From CAZAAW01 sp964483325 (GTDB taxonomy: Bacteria; Pseudomonadota; Alphaproteobacteria; Rhizobiales; Kaistiaceae), in contig CAZAAW010000023.1 in the NCBI GenBank assembly GCA_964483325.1, forward strand, positions 1-40,172: DNA of 40,172 nucleotides, written 5' to 3'. The position numbers and the translations under genes were made by a program. Shown piece by piece: positions 1-7,662 of the stretch. Below the pieces are notes generated by a model that worked only from the letters and a program-made list of their open reading frames with translations, searched no databases and was not told the DNA's origin. Within the stretch, counting starts at the first letter, position 1; each line of letters starts with the position of its first letter.

Positions 1-228
1 GGCGAGCTCGCGCTGCTTCTTGGCCGACACCGCCGTGATGCGCGACGGCACGATCTTGCCGCGCTCGGAGATGTAGCGCTGCAGCAGCCGGGTGTCCTTG
101 TAGTCGATCTTCGGCGCATTGGCGCCCGACAGCGGGTCGGTCTTGCGCCGGCGGAAGAACGGACGGCGGGCGGCGCCCTGCGAGGCGGCCGCGGGAGCAG
201 CGGGGGTGGTGGTCGTTGTGTCAGCCAT
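1..228 (-). CDS. rpsR: 30S ribosomal protein S18 (partial, C-terminus off the left edge)
   Basis: S18 is a small-subunit protein of the 30S platform that binds together with S6. Seventy-six N-terminal codons are visible. After a Thr/Ala-rich, alphaproteobacterial-type leader (MADTTTTTPAAPAAAS) comes the S18 core, with a basic RRPFFRRRK stretch, then DYKDTRLLQRYISERGKIVP and SRITAVSAKKQRELA. The ATG at 228 overlaps the rpsF stop codon by one base (TAATG), so translation is probably coupled to rpsF. The reading frame continues past position 1, so the stop codon is not seen. Identification is secure from the core motif. Confidence 0.96.
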   Translation of the reverse strand, partial: MADTTTTTPAAPAAASQGAARRPFFRRRKTDPLSGANAPKIDYKDTRLLQRYISERGKIVPSRITAVSAKKQRELA

Positions 229-686
229 TACTCTTCTCCCGCCTCGCTGCCTTCATCGCCACGACGCGCCGGGGCGCGATCGCCGAAGCTGCGGCCGCGG
301 CCACCGCCGCCAAAGCCGCCGCGATCGCCGAAGCCGCCGCGCCGGTCGTCGCGCTCGTTGCGGTCGCGCTTCTGCATCATCGCCGATGGTTCCGTCTCGT
401 GCTCCTCGACGCGGATCGTCAGGTAGCGGAGGACGTCCTCGTTGATGCTCTCCAGACGCTCCAGCTCCTTCACGGCCGGCGCCGGGGCGTCGATGTTCAT
501 GAGCGTATAATGCGCCTTGCGGTTCTTCTTGATCCGGTAGGCGACCGACTTCAGGCCCCAGGCCTCGATCTTGGGCACCGAGCCGCCATTCTGCTCGATG
601 ATGCCCTTGAACTGCTCGACAAGGGCCTCGACCTGCTGCCCGGACATGTCCTGCCGGGCGAGGAATACGTGTTCGTAAAGCGGCAT
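228..686 (-). CDS. rpsF: 30S ribosomal protein S6 with Gly/Arg-rich tail
   Basis: S6 binds S18 and 16S rRNA in the 30S platform. The protein has 152 residues. The S6 fold starts MPLYEHVFLARQDMS and continues through the IEAWGLKSVAYRIKKNRKAH segment to YLTIRVEEHE. From about residue 108 the chain is a low-complexity extension with RGGFGDRGGFGGGGRGRSFGDR repeats and an acidic end, longer than the roughly 100-residue core. The start at 686 is chosen because S6 homologues begin MPLYEH and an AGGAAAG ribosome-binding site lies just upstream; the frame stays open further upstream but without S6 similarity. First gene of an rpsF-rpsR unit. Confidence 0.96.
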   Translation of the reverse strand: MPLYEHVFLARQDMSGQQVEALVEQFKGIIEQNGGSVPKIEAWGLKSVAYRIKKNRKAHYTLMNIDAPAPAVKELERLESINEDVLRYLTIRVEEHETEPSAMMQKRDRNERDDRRGGFGDRGGFGGGGRGRSFGDRAPARRGDEGSEAGEE

Positions 687-1015
687 CTGCCTTTCCTTGT
701 GGTAACCGGCGCCTAGCCTCACCGAAGCCTTCGGAAGAAAGGCGATCGGAGAATCTTCGTGAGCGGAGACACGGGAAGACGGATCACCATGATCCTGCAG
801 CTTGCGCTGCCTTCCGTTCAGCCACCGGCCGGTTGTCCTGCGTGGACGGCGCGTTATACGCAGCAGCCGCGGAAATGCAAGCACGGCCGTCAAAGAGCGG
901 GACGCGGTCATGCTGTCGTCTTGACAGGCCGGCGGCAAAAAGAAACAAGGCGCCGATCGATTCAGACCCCTGCCGCACTGTCTGCGGGCGGATTTCGGGC
1001 CGAAAACATCAGCGC
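687..1015. other. Divergent intergenic region rpsF / fabD
   Basis: 329 bases with no gene I can support. It separates the minus-strand rpsF from the plus-strand fabD. It holds the candidate rpsF promoter (853-880), a short palindrome at 722-734 inside the presumed rpsF leader, and a plus-strand TTGACA at 921-926 that could be the -35 box for fabD, although no good -10 box follows it. Open frames across the region are extensions of rpsF and fabD without family similarity. Confidence 0.6.
853..880 (-). promoter_or_regulatory. Candidate sigma-70 promoter for rpsF-rpsR
   Basis: Read on the minus strand there is TTGCAT (875-880), a 16-base spacer and TATAAC (853-858). This would give an untranslated leader of roughly 160 nt before rpsF. 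A leader of that size could hold an S6:S18 autoregulatory site as known in other bacteria, but I only see a small CCGAAG/CTTCGG palindrome at 722-734 and cannot assign it. Visual match only. Confidence 0.4.
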
Positions 1016-1957
1016 ATGACCACGGCACTCATCTTTCCTGGACAGGGCAGCCAGGCCATCGGTATGGGCAGAGCGCTCGCCGAAGCCTTTCCGGCCGCTG
1101 CCGCCGTGTTCGCGGAAGTGGACGATGCGCTGGGCGAGAAGCTGTCGGAGCTGATGTGGAACGGCAGCGCCGACGACCTGACGCTGACCCGCAACACGCA
1201 GCCGGCTTTGATGGCCGTCAGCCTCGCCGCAGTGCGCGCCATCGAGGCGGAGACGGGCGGGCTTGCCGGCCGCGTCGCCTTTCTCGCCGGCCATTCGCTC
1301 GGGGAATATTCCGCCCTGGCGGCGGCGGGCAGCCTGACCGTTGCCGATGCGGCGCGCCTGCTGCGCATCCGCGGCGACGCGATGCAGCGGGCGGTTCCGG
1401 TCGGGGAGGGAGCGATGGCCGCCATCATCGGCCTTGCCCCCGACGATGTCCGGCTTGTCGCCGAGGAGGCGGCCGGCGACGAGGTCTGCCAGCCGGCCAA
1501 TGACAATGGCGCCGGACAGGTCGTCATCTCGGGCCATGCCGCCGCCGTCGGCCGGGCGGTCGAACGCGCCAAGGCCCGCGGCGCCAAGCGCGCCGTTTTG
1601 CTGCCGGTCAGCGCTCCGTTCCATTGCCGCCTGATGGCCCCCGCCGCCGAAGCCATGGCCGAAGCGCTGGCGACAGTTGCAATCGCCGAGCCCGCTTTGC
1701 CCGTCGTCGCCAATGTCACGGCGCGGCCGATGGCCGACGCTGTGGAGATCCGCAACCGCCTGGTGGAACAGGTGACCGGCATGGTCCGTTGGCGCGAGTC
1801 TGTGGAGTGGCTGGCCGGCGCCGGGGTAGCCCATTTCGCCGAACTGGGTCCGGGCCGGGTTCTGGCTGGACTGGTGCGCCGCATCGTGCCGGATGCCGAT
1901 ACTGCATCTGCCGGCACGCCCGAGGAACTTCCAGCCGTTATTGCACGGCTCGGCTGA
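1016..1957 (+). CDS. fabD: Malonyl-CoA:ACP transacylase
   Basis: FabD transfers malonyl groups from CoA to acyl carrier protein, supplying the extender unit for fatty acid synthesis in the cytoplasm. The 313-residue length is normal. The N-terminal FPGQGSQ motif (residues 7-13), the nucleophile elbow GHSLGEYSA with Ser94, and the catalytic His203 in APFHCRLM are all present. The ATG at 1016 is chosen because homologues begin just before FPGQGSQ; the frame is open upstream to 833 but that part has no similarity. fabG follows after 9 bases, and acpP and fabF lie further downstream, forming the fatty acid cluster. Confidence 0.97.
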   Translation: MTTALIFPGQGSQAIGMGRALAEAFPAAAAVFAEVDDALGEKLSELMWNGSADDLTLTRNTQPALMAVSLAAVRAIEAETGGLAGRVAFLAGHSLGEYSALAAAGSLTVADAARLLRIRGDAMQRAVPVGEGAMAAIIGLAPDDVRLVAEEAAGDEVCQPANDNGAGQVVISGHAAAVGRAVERAKARGAKRAVLLPVSAPFHCRLMAPAAEAMAEALATVAIAEPALPVVANVTARPMADAVEIRNRLVEQVTGMVRWRESVEWLAGAGVAHFAELGPGRVLAGLVRRIVPDADTASAGTPEELPAVIARLG

Positions 1958-1966
1958 GGGGGAGCT

Positions 1967-2704
1967 ATGTTCGATCTGACGGGGAAGACCGCCCTTGTGA
2001 CGGGCGCCAGCGGCGCCATCGGCAATGCCATCGCCCACGCCTTGCACGCCCAGGGCGCCACCGTGGCGGTTTCCGGAACGCGCCGCGACGCCCTTGATTC
2101 TCTTGTCGCCGATCTCGGCGGACGCGCTGTCGCCTTCGAATGCGATCTTGCCGATGGCGAACAGGTCGACGCTCTTGTCGGGCGGGTTGAGGAGGGCCTC
2201 GGCCCGCTGGACATCCTCGTCAACAATGCCGGCGTGACGCGCGATGCGCTGTTCGTGCGGCTGGCCGACGAGGATTGGGACGCCGTCCTGTCGGTGAACC
2301 TGCGGGCGGCCTTCAAGCTGACCCGTGCCGCCCTGTGGGGCATGATGCGCCGGCGCAGCGGCCGCATCATCTCGATCACCTCGGTGGTCGGCGTCACCGG
2401 CAATCCCGGCCAGGCCAACTATGCCGCCTCCAAGGCCGGCCTGATCGGCATGACCAAGTCCCTGGCGCACGAGGTCGCCAAGCGCAGCATCACCGTCAAC
2501 TGCGTCGCGCCCGGTTTCATCGAGACGCCGATGACCGACAAGCTCAACGAGCGCCAGCGCGAGGCGATCCTCGCCAAGGTACCGGCGGAACGGCTCGGCA
2601 TACCCGCCGACATCGCCGCCGCGGTGGTCTATCTGGCAAGCCCGGAAGCGGCTTATGTGACGGGTCAGACGCTGCACGTCAATGGTGGCATGGCCATGAT
2701 CTAA
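1967..2704 (+). CDS. fabG: 3-oxoacyl-[acyl-carrier-protein] reductase
   Basis: FabG reduces 3-ketoacyl-ACP to 3-hydroxyacyl-ACP with NADPH. The 245-residue protein is a classical short-chain dehydrogenase: cofactor motif TGASGAIG (12-19), NNAG (86-89), and the catalytic Ser139, Tyr152 and Lys156 (YAASK). The C-terminus ends TGQTLHVNGGMAMI, typical of FabG. A GGGGAG ribosome-binding site precedes the ATG. It lies 9 bases after fabD, so the two are almost certainly cotranscribed; acpP follows after a 288-base gap that may carry its own promoter. Confidence 0.96.
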   Translation: MFDLTGKTALVTGASGAIGNAIAHALHAQGATVAVSGTRRDALDSLVADLGGRAVAFECDLADGEQVDALVGRVEEGLGPLDILVNNAGVTRDALFVRLADEDWDAVLSVNLRAAFKLTRAALWGMMRRRSGRIISITSVVGVTGNPGQANYAASKAGLIGMTKSLAHEVAKRSITVNCVAPGFIETPMTDKLNERQREAILAKVPAERLGIPADIAAAVVYLASPEAAYVTGQTLHVNGGMAMI

Positions 2705-2844
2705 AAGGGAAATTTCGTGCCAGGGGTGGGACCTCGGCGCGTCTGGCATCGTTCGGGAAAGTGTGTTACGACCGCTTTCCCTGCCGATGCCCATATCGGT
2801 GGTGGGGCATGAGCGTGATCTTCTTCGGCTATTCGTTACCGATC

Positions 2845-2871
2845 TTGCTCGTTCAACCACTCCGCTAGAGT
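2845..2871 (+). promoter_or_regulatory. Possible promoter for acpP
   Basis: TTGCTC (2845-2850) and TAGAGT (2866-2871) are separated by 15 bases, shorter than ideal, within the 288-base gap between fabG and acpP. A separate promoter would fit the high demand for acyl carrier protein, but the match is weak. I see nothing else assignable in the gap. Confidence 0.2.
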
Positions 2872-2992
2872 ACGAACCTGGAGAGCGATGCTCGCTTGCC
2901 GGACTTATGCTCGGAGAGGGCTTGGGAATGCGGCACCGGCCGCTTCCAGGTGAAACTGGTCCATAGTTGAGACAATCGAGGAACATCGGAAA

Positions 2993-3229
2993 ATGAGCGA
3001 TATCGCTGATCGAGTGAAGAAGATCGTAGTCGAACACCTTGGAGTGGATCCCGAGAAGGTGGTCGAGAATGCGAGCTTCATCGACGATCTGGGTGCCGAC
3101 AGCCTCGATACTGTCGAGCTGGTGATGGCGTTCGAGGAAGAGTTCAGCGTCGAGATTCCCGACGATGCGGCCGAGACGATCCTGACCGTCGGCGACGCCG
3201 TCAGCTTCCTGGAAAAGAACGCGGCCTGA
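2993..3229 (+). CDS. acpP: Acyl carrier protein
   Basis: AcpP carries growing acyl chains on a 4'-phosphopantetheine arm. The protein has 78 residues and is acidic, with the attachment motif GADSLD (Ser37) and the standard helix pattern from MSDIADRVKKIVVEHLGVDP to the end. A GAGGAAC ribosome-binding site lies a few bases before the ATG. It sits between fabG and fabF, the usual position in the fatty acid cluster. Length and motif leave no realistic alternative. Confidence 0.98.
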   Translation: MSDIADRVKKIVVEHLGVDPEKVVENASFIDDLGADSLDTVELVMAFEEEFSVEIPDDAAETILTVGDAVSFLEKNAA

Positions 3230-3294
3230 GCAATCAGCCAAGCCGTTTGTGAGTCTTTGCCGGGCCGGCCTGAGGCCCGTTCGCGGGTCTTTGC

Positions 3295-4557
3295 ATGAGA
3301 CGTGTCGTAGTAACCGGTCTGGGCATGGTGACGCCGCTTGGCTGCGGCGTCGAGGCGACGTGGAGCAACCTTCTGGCCGGGCGCAGCGGCGCCAGCCGGG
3401 TCGACAATTTCGACGTCTCCGACCTTGCCTGCCAGATCGCCTGCCAGATTCCCCGCGGGCCGGGGTCGGAGGGGAAATACGACCCCGACGACTGGATGGA
3501 GCCCAAGGAACAGCGCAAGGTCGACGATTTCATCGTCTACGCCATGGCGGCCGCCGACCAGGCGCTCGCCGACGCCGACTGGCATCCCACCGACTATGAA
3601 GACCAGATCGCCACCGGCGTCCTGATCGGCTCCGGCATCGGCGGCCTGCAGGGCATCGAGGCCGCGTCGCTGCTCTTCGCCGAGAAGGGGCCGCGCCGGC
3701 TCAGCCCATTCTTCATTCCCGGCCGGCTGATCAACCTCGCCTCCGGCCAGGTGTCGATCCGCTACGGCCTCAAGGGACCGAACCATTCGGTCGTCACGGC
3801 CTGCTCCACCGGCGCCCATGCCATCGGCGATGCGTCGCGGCTGATCGCGCTCGGCGACGCCGACGTGATGGTGGCCGGCGGCACCGAATCGCCCGTCTGC
3901 CGCCTCGCCCTGGCCGGCTTCGCCGCCTGTCGGGCATTGTCGACGGCCTTCAACGATGAGCCGACCCGCGCCTCGCGCCCCTATGACCGCGACCGTGACG
4001 GCTTCGTCATGGGCGAGGGGGCGGGGATCGTCGTTCTGGAGGAACGCGAGCACGCGCTGGCGCGCGGCGCCCGCATCTATGGCGAGATCATCGGCTACGG
4101 CCTGTCCGGCGACGCCTATCACATCACCGCGCCGGCCTCGGATGGCGACGGCGCCTTCCGCTGCATGAACGCCGCGATCAAGCGCGCCGGCGTCACCCCG
4201 GCGGAGATCGACTACGTCAATGCCCATGGCACATCGACGCAGCTCGGCGACGAGATCGAGCTGCGGGTGGTGGAGCGCATCGTCGGGCATTCGTCGCAGG
4301 TGGCGATGTCGTCGACCAAGTCGGCGACCGGGCACCTCCTCGGCGCCGCCGGTGCGGTGGAGGCGATCTTCTCGCTCCTTACCATCCGCGACAACATGGT
4401 CCCGCCGACCCTCAATCTCGACAATCCGTCGGTGAATACGGGCCTCGATCTCGTTCCCCACCAGGCGAAGGCGAAGACGGTGGACGTGGCCCTGTCCAAC
4501 TCCTTCGGTTTCGGCGGCACCAATGCCTCTCTGGTGTTCCGCCGCCACGCTGCCTGA
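3295..4557 (+). CDS. fabF: 3-oxoacyl-[acyl-carrier-protein] synthase II
   Basis: FabF condenses malonyl-ACP with acyl-ACP during chain elongation. The 420-residue protein has the thiolase fold with nucleophile Cys170 (VTACSTGAHA), His311 (NAHGTSTQLGD), and Lys342 and His347 (KSATGHLLGAAG). The C-terminal NSFGFGGTNAS motif is intact. The ATG is preceded by only a weak ribosome-binding site. It follows acpP after 65 bases, so translation of carrier and condensing enzyme is likely from one transcript. FabF rather than FabB is inferred from position next to acpP and from the sequence. Confidence 0.96.
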   Translation: MRRVVVTGLGMVTPLGCGVEATWSNLLAGRSGASRVDNFDVSDLACQIACQIPRGPGSEGKYDPDDWMEPKEQRKVDDFIVYAMAAADQALADADWHPTDYEDQIATGVLIGSGIGGLQGIEAASLLFAEKGPRRLSPFFIPGRLINLASGQVSIRYGLKGPNHSVVTACSTGAHAIGDASRLIALGDADVMVAGGTESPVCRLALAGFAACRALSTAFNDEPTRASRPYDRDRDGFVMGEGAGIVVLEEREHALARGARIYGEIIGYGLSGDAYHITAPASDGDGAFRCMNAAIKRAGVTPAEIDYVNAHGTSTQLGDEIELRVVERIVGHSSQVAMSSTKSATGHLLGAAGAVEAIFSLLTIRDNMVPPTLNLDNPSVNTGLDLVPHQAKAKTVDVALSNSFGFGGTNASLVFRRHAA

Positions 4558-4690
4558 GGCGGTGCAAGTACTTGTGTATCAAAGCCTTATCTTTCGCCCT
4601 GGAGACGGCGGTTTCGCGAATCCGCCATAATCGCTGGAGAAGTTGAGCGCCTGGCCCGCTGGGGATGCGCTGTAGGTCGTGGGGTACCGG

Positions 4691-5926
4691 ATGAACGACG
4701 GAGCGATGGGCACACGTGATCGCCGCGAGGCGATCGCTCCGATCAGTCCCAAAAGCGCTCGCGAGATGCTGCAGCCCGAGGACGTTCCGCCGCCGCCACC
4801 GCGCTCGCGTGCCGTCCGTCACCCTCTGGTCGTCGTCCTCAACTTCTTCATCACCGTCCTCGTCATCGGCGTAGTGGTCGCCGGCGGCACGGCGCTGTTC
4901 GCCAAGATGCAGTTCGACGGCACGGGGCCGCTGGATTCGGCGCGCACCGTGCAGGTGACGCCGGGCAGCAGCGTGGCCGAGATCGCCAACCGGCTGCAGG
5001 ACATGGGCGTCATCAGCAACCGCTGGATCTTCCGCGCCGGCGTCTCCTTCTACAACGCCCAGTCGCGCCTGCAGGCCGGCGAGTATGAAGTGCCGGCGCA
5101 TGCCAGCATGCGCGACGTCATGGACCTCCTGGTCCAGGGCAAGTCGATCCTCTACGCGGTGACGATTCCGGAAGGGCAGACGACGCTGCAGATCGTCGAC
5201 CGGCTGATGGCCGATCCCAATCTCGTCGGCGAAGTCACCGAAGTGCCGCCGGAAGGGGCGCTGCTGCCCGAGACCTACAAGTTCAACAAGGGCGACACGC
5301 GGCAGAATATCATCAACCGCATGCGCCGCGAGCGTGATCGGGTCCTGACGGATGTCTGGAACCGGCGCGTTTCCGACCTGCCGGTCTCGACTCCCGAGGA
5401 ACTGGTGACGCTAGCCTCCATCGTCGAGAAGGAGACCGGCATCGCCGACGAGCGCACCCGCGTCGCGGCGGTGTTCATCAACCGGCTCAATCGCGACATG
5501 CGCCTGCAGTCCGATCCCACCGTCATCTACGGGATCTTCCGCGGCAAGGAGCGGCCGCCGACCTGGGCGCTGACGCGCAGGGCGCTCGATACGCCCAACG
5601 AATACAATACTTACATGATCGACGGGCTGCCGCCCGGTCCGATCGCCAATCCGGGCCGCGCCTCGCTCGAGGCGGTCGCCAATCCGTCGCGGACCAACGA
5701 TCTCTATTTCGTCGCCGACGGCTCCGGCGGCCATGCCTTCGCCGCCACCTACGAGGAGCACCAGCGCAACGTGGCGCGCTGGCGGCTGATCGTGCAGCGG
5801 CGCCAGCAGCAGGACAATGCGTCGCCGGCGGCCGCCCTGGTCGAACCGGACCGTCCTGCCGATCCGGCCGCCGCGGTCGACAATGACCTTGCCGATCCCG
5901 AAGGCGAGGCTGCGCCGGCCAATTGA
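4691..5926 (+). CDS. mltG: Endolytic murein transglycosylase MltG
   Basis: MltG cleaves nascent peptidoglycan strands and is thought to set glycan length. The 411-residue protein has a cytoplasmic Pro-rich N-terminus, one membrane segment (about residues 43-70, HPLVVVLNFFITVLVIGVVV), a LysM-like region (about 85-150) and the YceG catalytic domain with Glu246 in LASIVEKETG and later LQSDPTVIYG. I chose the ATG at 4691; a GTG at 4679 in the same frame is an alternative. The last 40 residues are an Ala/Pro/Asp-rich tail. It follows fabF, an arrangement common in alphaproteobacteria. Confidence 0.93.
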   Translation: MNDGAMGTRDRREAIAPISPKSAREMLQPEDVPPPPPRSRAVRHPLVVVLNFFITVLVIGVVVAGGTALFAKMQFDGTGPLDSARTVQVTPGSSVAEIANRLQDMGVISNRWIFRAGVSFYNAQSRLQAGEYEVPAHASMRDVMDLLVQGKSILYAVTIPEGQTTLQIVDRLMADPNLVGEVTEVPPEGALLPETYKFNKGDTRQNIINRMRRERDRVLTDVWNRRVSDLPVSTPEELVTLASIVEKETGIADERTRVAAVFINRLNRDMRLQSDPTVIYGIFRGKERPPTWALTRRALDTPNEYNTYMIDGLPPGPIANPGRASLEAVANPSRTNDLYFVADGSGGHAFAATYEEHQRNVARWRLIVQRRQQQDNASPAAALVEPDRPADPAAAVDNDLADPEGEAAPAN

Positions 5927-6028
5927 CACGGGGATCGCGGCGACTGGCCGCTTGAGCGTGAGCCGGGCGGGTCGTAGTGTCCGGCTCGCCCGACTGATCC
6001 CGTTTTCCGACCGCGAGTATCGAGCCTG

Positions 6029-6922
6029 ATGGACACGGCCCAAGCCCTCCAGAGCATGACCGGCTTTGCGAGGGCCGAAGGCAGCGGCAACGGCTTCCGC
6101 TGGACGTGGGAACTGCGCAGCGTCAACGGCAAGGGGCTCGACATCCGCTTCCGCGCCCCGCCAGGCTTCGACCAGCTCGATCCGATCCTGCGCGAGCGCG
6201 CCGCCGCCTATCTGTCGCGCGGCGCCCTGCAGGCGACGCTGACGCTGCAGGGCGAATCGCCGGCGCTGCGCCTGCGCATCAACCAGGCGATGCTGGACGA
6301 ACTGCTCGCCCTGGCGGACGAGCTGCGCAGCCGGCTCGATGCGCCGCCGGTGACGGTGGAGGGCCTCCTCGCCATCCGCGGTGTCGTCGAAACCTACGAG
6401 GTGGAAGGCGCGGTTCCGGAGGATCTGGCGGAGGGCATCGTCGCCACGCTGGACCGGGCGCTCGGTGCCCTGGCGGCGGCCCGCGGCGAGGAGGGGGCAC
6501 AGCTCGGCGCGGTTCTGCATCTTCGGCTCGACCGGATCGAGGCGCTGACGCGCCAGGCCGAGGCCAACGCCGCGGCAGCGCCGGAGGCGCTGCGGGCGCG
6601 GCTGGCGGAGCAGGTCGCCCTGCTGCTCGATTCGGCGACGGGGCTCGATCCGCTGCGCCTCCACCAGGAGGCGGCGCTGCTGGCGACGCGGGCGGATATC
6701 CGCGAGGAGCTCGACCGGCTGATGGCCCATGTGGCGGCGGCGCGCAGCCTGCTGGCGGGTGGCGGCGCCATCGGCCGGCGTCTCGATTTTCTCGCCCAGG
6801 AATTCAACCGGGAAACCAATACGCTCTGCGCGAAATCGACCGACAAGGCGCTCACCGCCATCGGCCTCGAACTGAAGGCCGTCGTCGACCAGCTGCGCGA
6901 GCAGGTGCAGAACCTCGAATGA
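6029..6922 (+). CDS. yicC: YicC family endoribonuclease
   Basis: YicC-family proteins are endoribonucleases; the E. coli member acts on small RNAs. The 297-residue protein has the N-terminal SMTGFARAEG motif with the LRSVNGKGLDIRFR segment, and the C-terminal DUF1732 block (EFNRETNTLCAKS ... GLELKAVVDQLREQVQNLE). Length matches the family. Its stop overlaps the gmk start (ATGA), and yicC-gmk pairing is widespread in Proteobacteria. It is the penultimate gene of the fab-to-gmk run. Family assignment is firm; the substrate here is unknown. Confidence 0.93.
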   Translation: MDTAQALQSMTGFARAEGSGNGFRWTWELRSVNGKGLDIRFRAPPGFDQLDPILRERAAAYLSRGALQATLTLQGESPALRLRINQAMLDELLALADELRSRLDAPPVTVEGLLAIRGVVETYEVEGAVPEDLAEGIVATLDRALGALAAARGEEGAQLGAVLHLRLDRIEALTRQAEANAAAAPEALRARLAEQVALLLDSATGLDPLRLHQEAALLATRADIREELDRLMAHVAAARSLLAGGGAIGRRLDFLAQEFNRETNTLCAKSTDKALTAIGLELKAVVDQLREQVQNLE

Positions 6923-7560
6923 CGGCGGGGCTGCCCCTTGGTCGTCGCGGCCTCATGCTTGTGCTTTCGTCGCCGTCCGGGGCGGGCAAGTCGAGCCTGT
7001 CGCGCGAATTGCTGCGCCGCCATGCCGAGGTCACGCTGTCGATCTCGGTGACGACGCGCGAACGCCGCCCGAGCGAGGTCGACGGCATCCACTATCATTT
7101 CATCGACAAGGCGCGGTTCGAGCGTATGCGCGAGCGCGGCGAGCTGCTGGAATCGGCCGAGGTGCACGGCAATCAGTACGGCACGCCGCGCGATGCGGTC
7201 GAGGCGGCGCTGGCCGCCGGCCGCGACGTGCTGTTCGATATCGACTGGCAGGGAACGCAGCAGATCGCCGCTGCCATGCCCGACGACCTCGTTCGCATTT
7301 TCCTCCTGCCGCCCTCCATGGCCGAGCTGAAGGCGCGTCTCGAACGCCGGGCGGAGGATCGGCCGGAAATCATCGCCAAGCGGCTGGCCGCCGGCCGCGA
7401 CGAGATCGCCCATTGGGGCGAGTACGACTACGTCATCGTCAATGACGACCTGCAGGTGACGCTGAGCGGCGTCGAGGCAATCCTTGCCGCCGAACGGCTG
7501 CGGCGCCAGCGCCAGATCGGCCTCGATGTCTTCGTCGAAGGTCTGCTGGCGGAGGACTGA
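6919..7560 (+). CDS. gmk: Guanylate kinase
   Basis: Gmk phosphorylates GMP to GDP with ATP. The 213-residue protein has the P-loop SSPSGAGKSS (about 17-26), the GMP-binding SVTTRERRPSEVDGIHYHF region and the DIDWQGTQQI motif. The start at 6919 gives a 4-base overlap with the yicC stop (ATGA) and places the P-loop at the usual distance; the frame is open far upstream only because yicC has an open alternative frame. A twin-hairpin repeat begins 11 bases after its stop codon. Confidence 0.97.
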   Translation: MTAGLPLGRRGLMLVLSSPSGAGKSSLSRELLRRHAEVTLSISVTTRERRPSEVDGIHYHFIDKARFERMRERGELLESAEVHGNQYGTPRDAVEAALAAGRDVLFDIDWQGTQQIAAAMPDDLVRIFLLPPSMAELKARLERRAEDRPEIIAKRLAAGRDEIAHWGEYDYVIVNDDLQVTLSGVEAILAAERLRRQRQIGLDVFVEGLLAED

Positions 7561-7570
7561 GCAGAATCCC

Positions 7571-7662
7571 GTAGGGTGGGCATGGCGAAGCCTTGCCCAC
7601 GCTGTCTGCGCGGCTGGTTATTGACCGCGTGGGCAAGCGCCTGCGGCGCATGCCCACGCTAC
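7571..7662. repeat. REP-like twin palindrome between gmk and rsmA
   Basis: Two hairpins lie in tandem. The first has stem GTGGGCA/TGCCCAC and an inner GGC-GAA-GCC; the second has GCGTGGGCA/TGCCCACGC and an inner GCGCC-TGC-GGCGC. The outer ends (GTAGGGTGGGCATG and CATGCCCACGCTAC) are also inverted, so the whole 92 bases form an imperfect larger palindrome. The GTAGGGTGGGCA-type core resembles a repeat I have seen in intergenic DNA of many bacteria. It lies between convergent genes and could terminate both; there is no T-run. The rsmA stop codon is formed by the right end. Confidence 0.75.

Noticed and set aside
722..734. S6:S18-binding leader element in the rpsF 5' region
   Set aside because: A CCGAAG/CTTCGG palindrome is present, but I cannot show the bulged structure known for S6:S18 leaders, so it is not called as a regulatory feature.
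921..949. fabD promoter
   Set aside because: TTGACA at 921-926 is a perfect -35 box, but the hexamer at the right spacing (AACAAG) does not resemble a -10 box.
962..3241. A 759-codon minus-strand open frame opposite fabD, fabG and acpP
   Set aside because: High GC leaves antisense frames open. The translation is Arg/Gly/His-rich without family similarity, and the plus strand encodes well-known enzymes.
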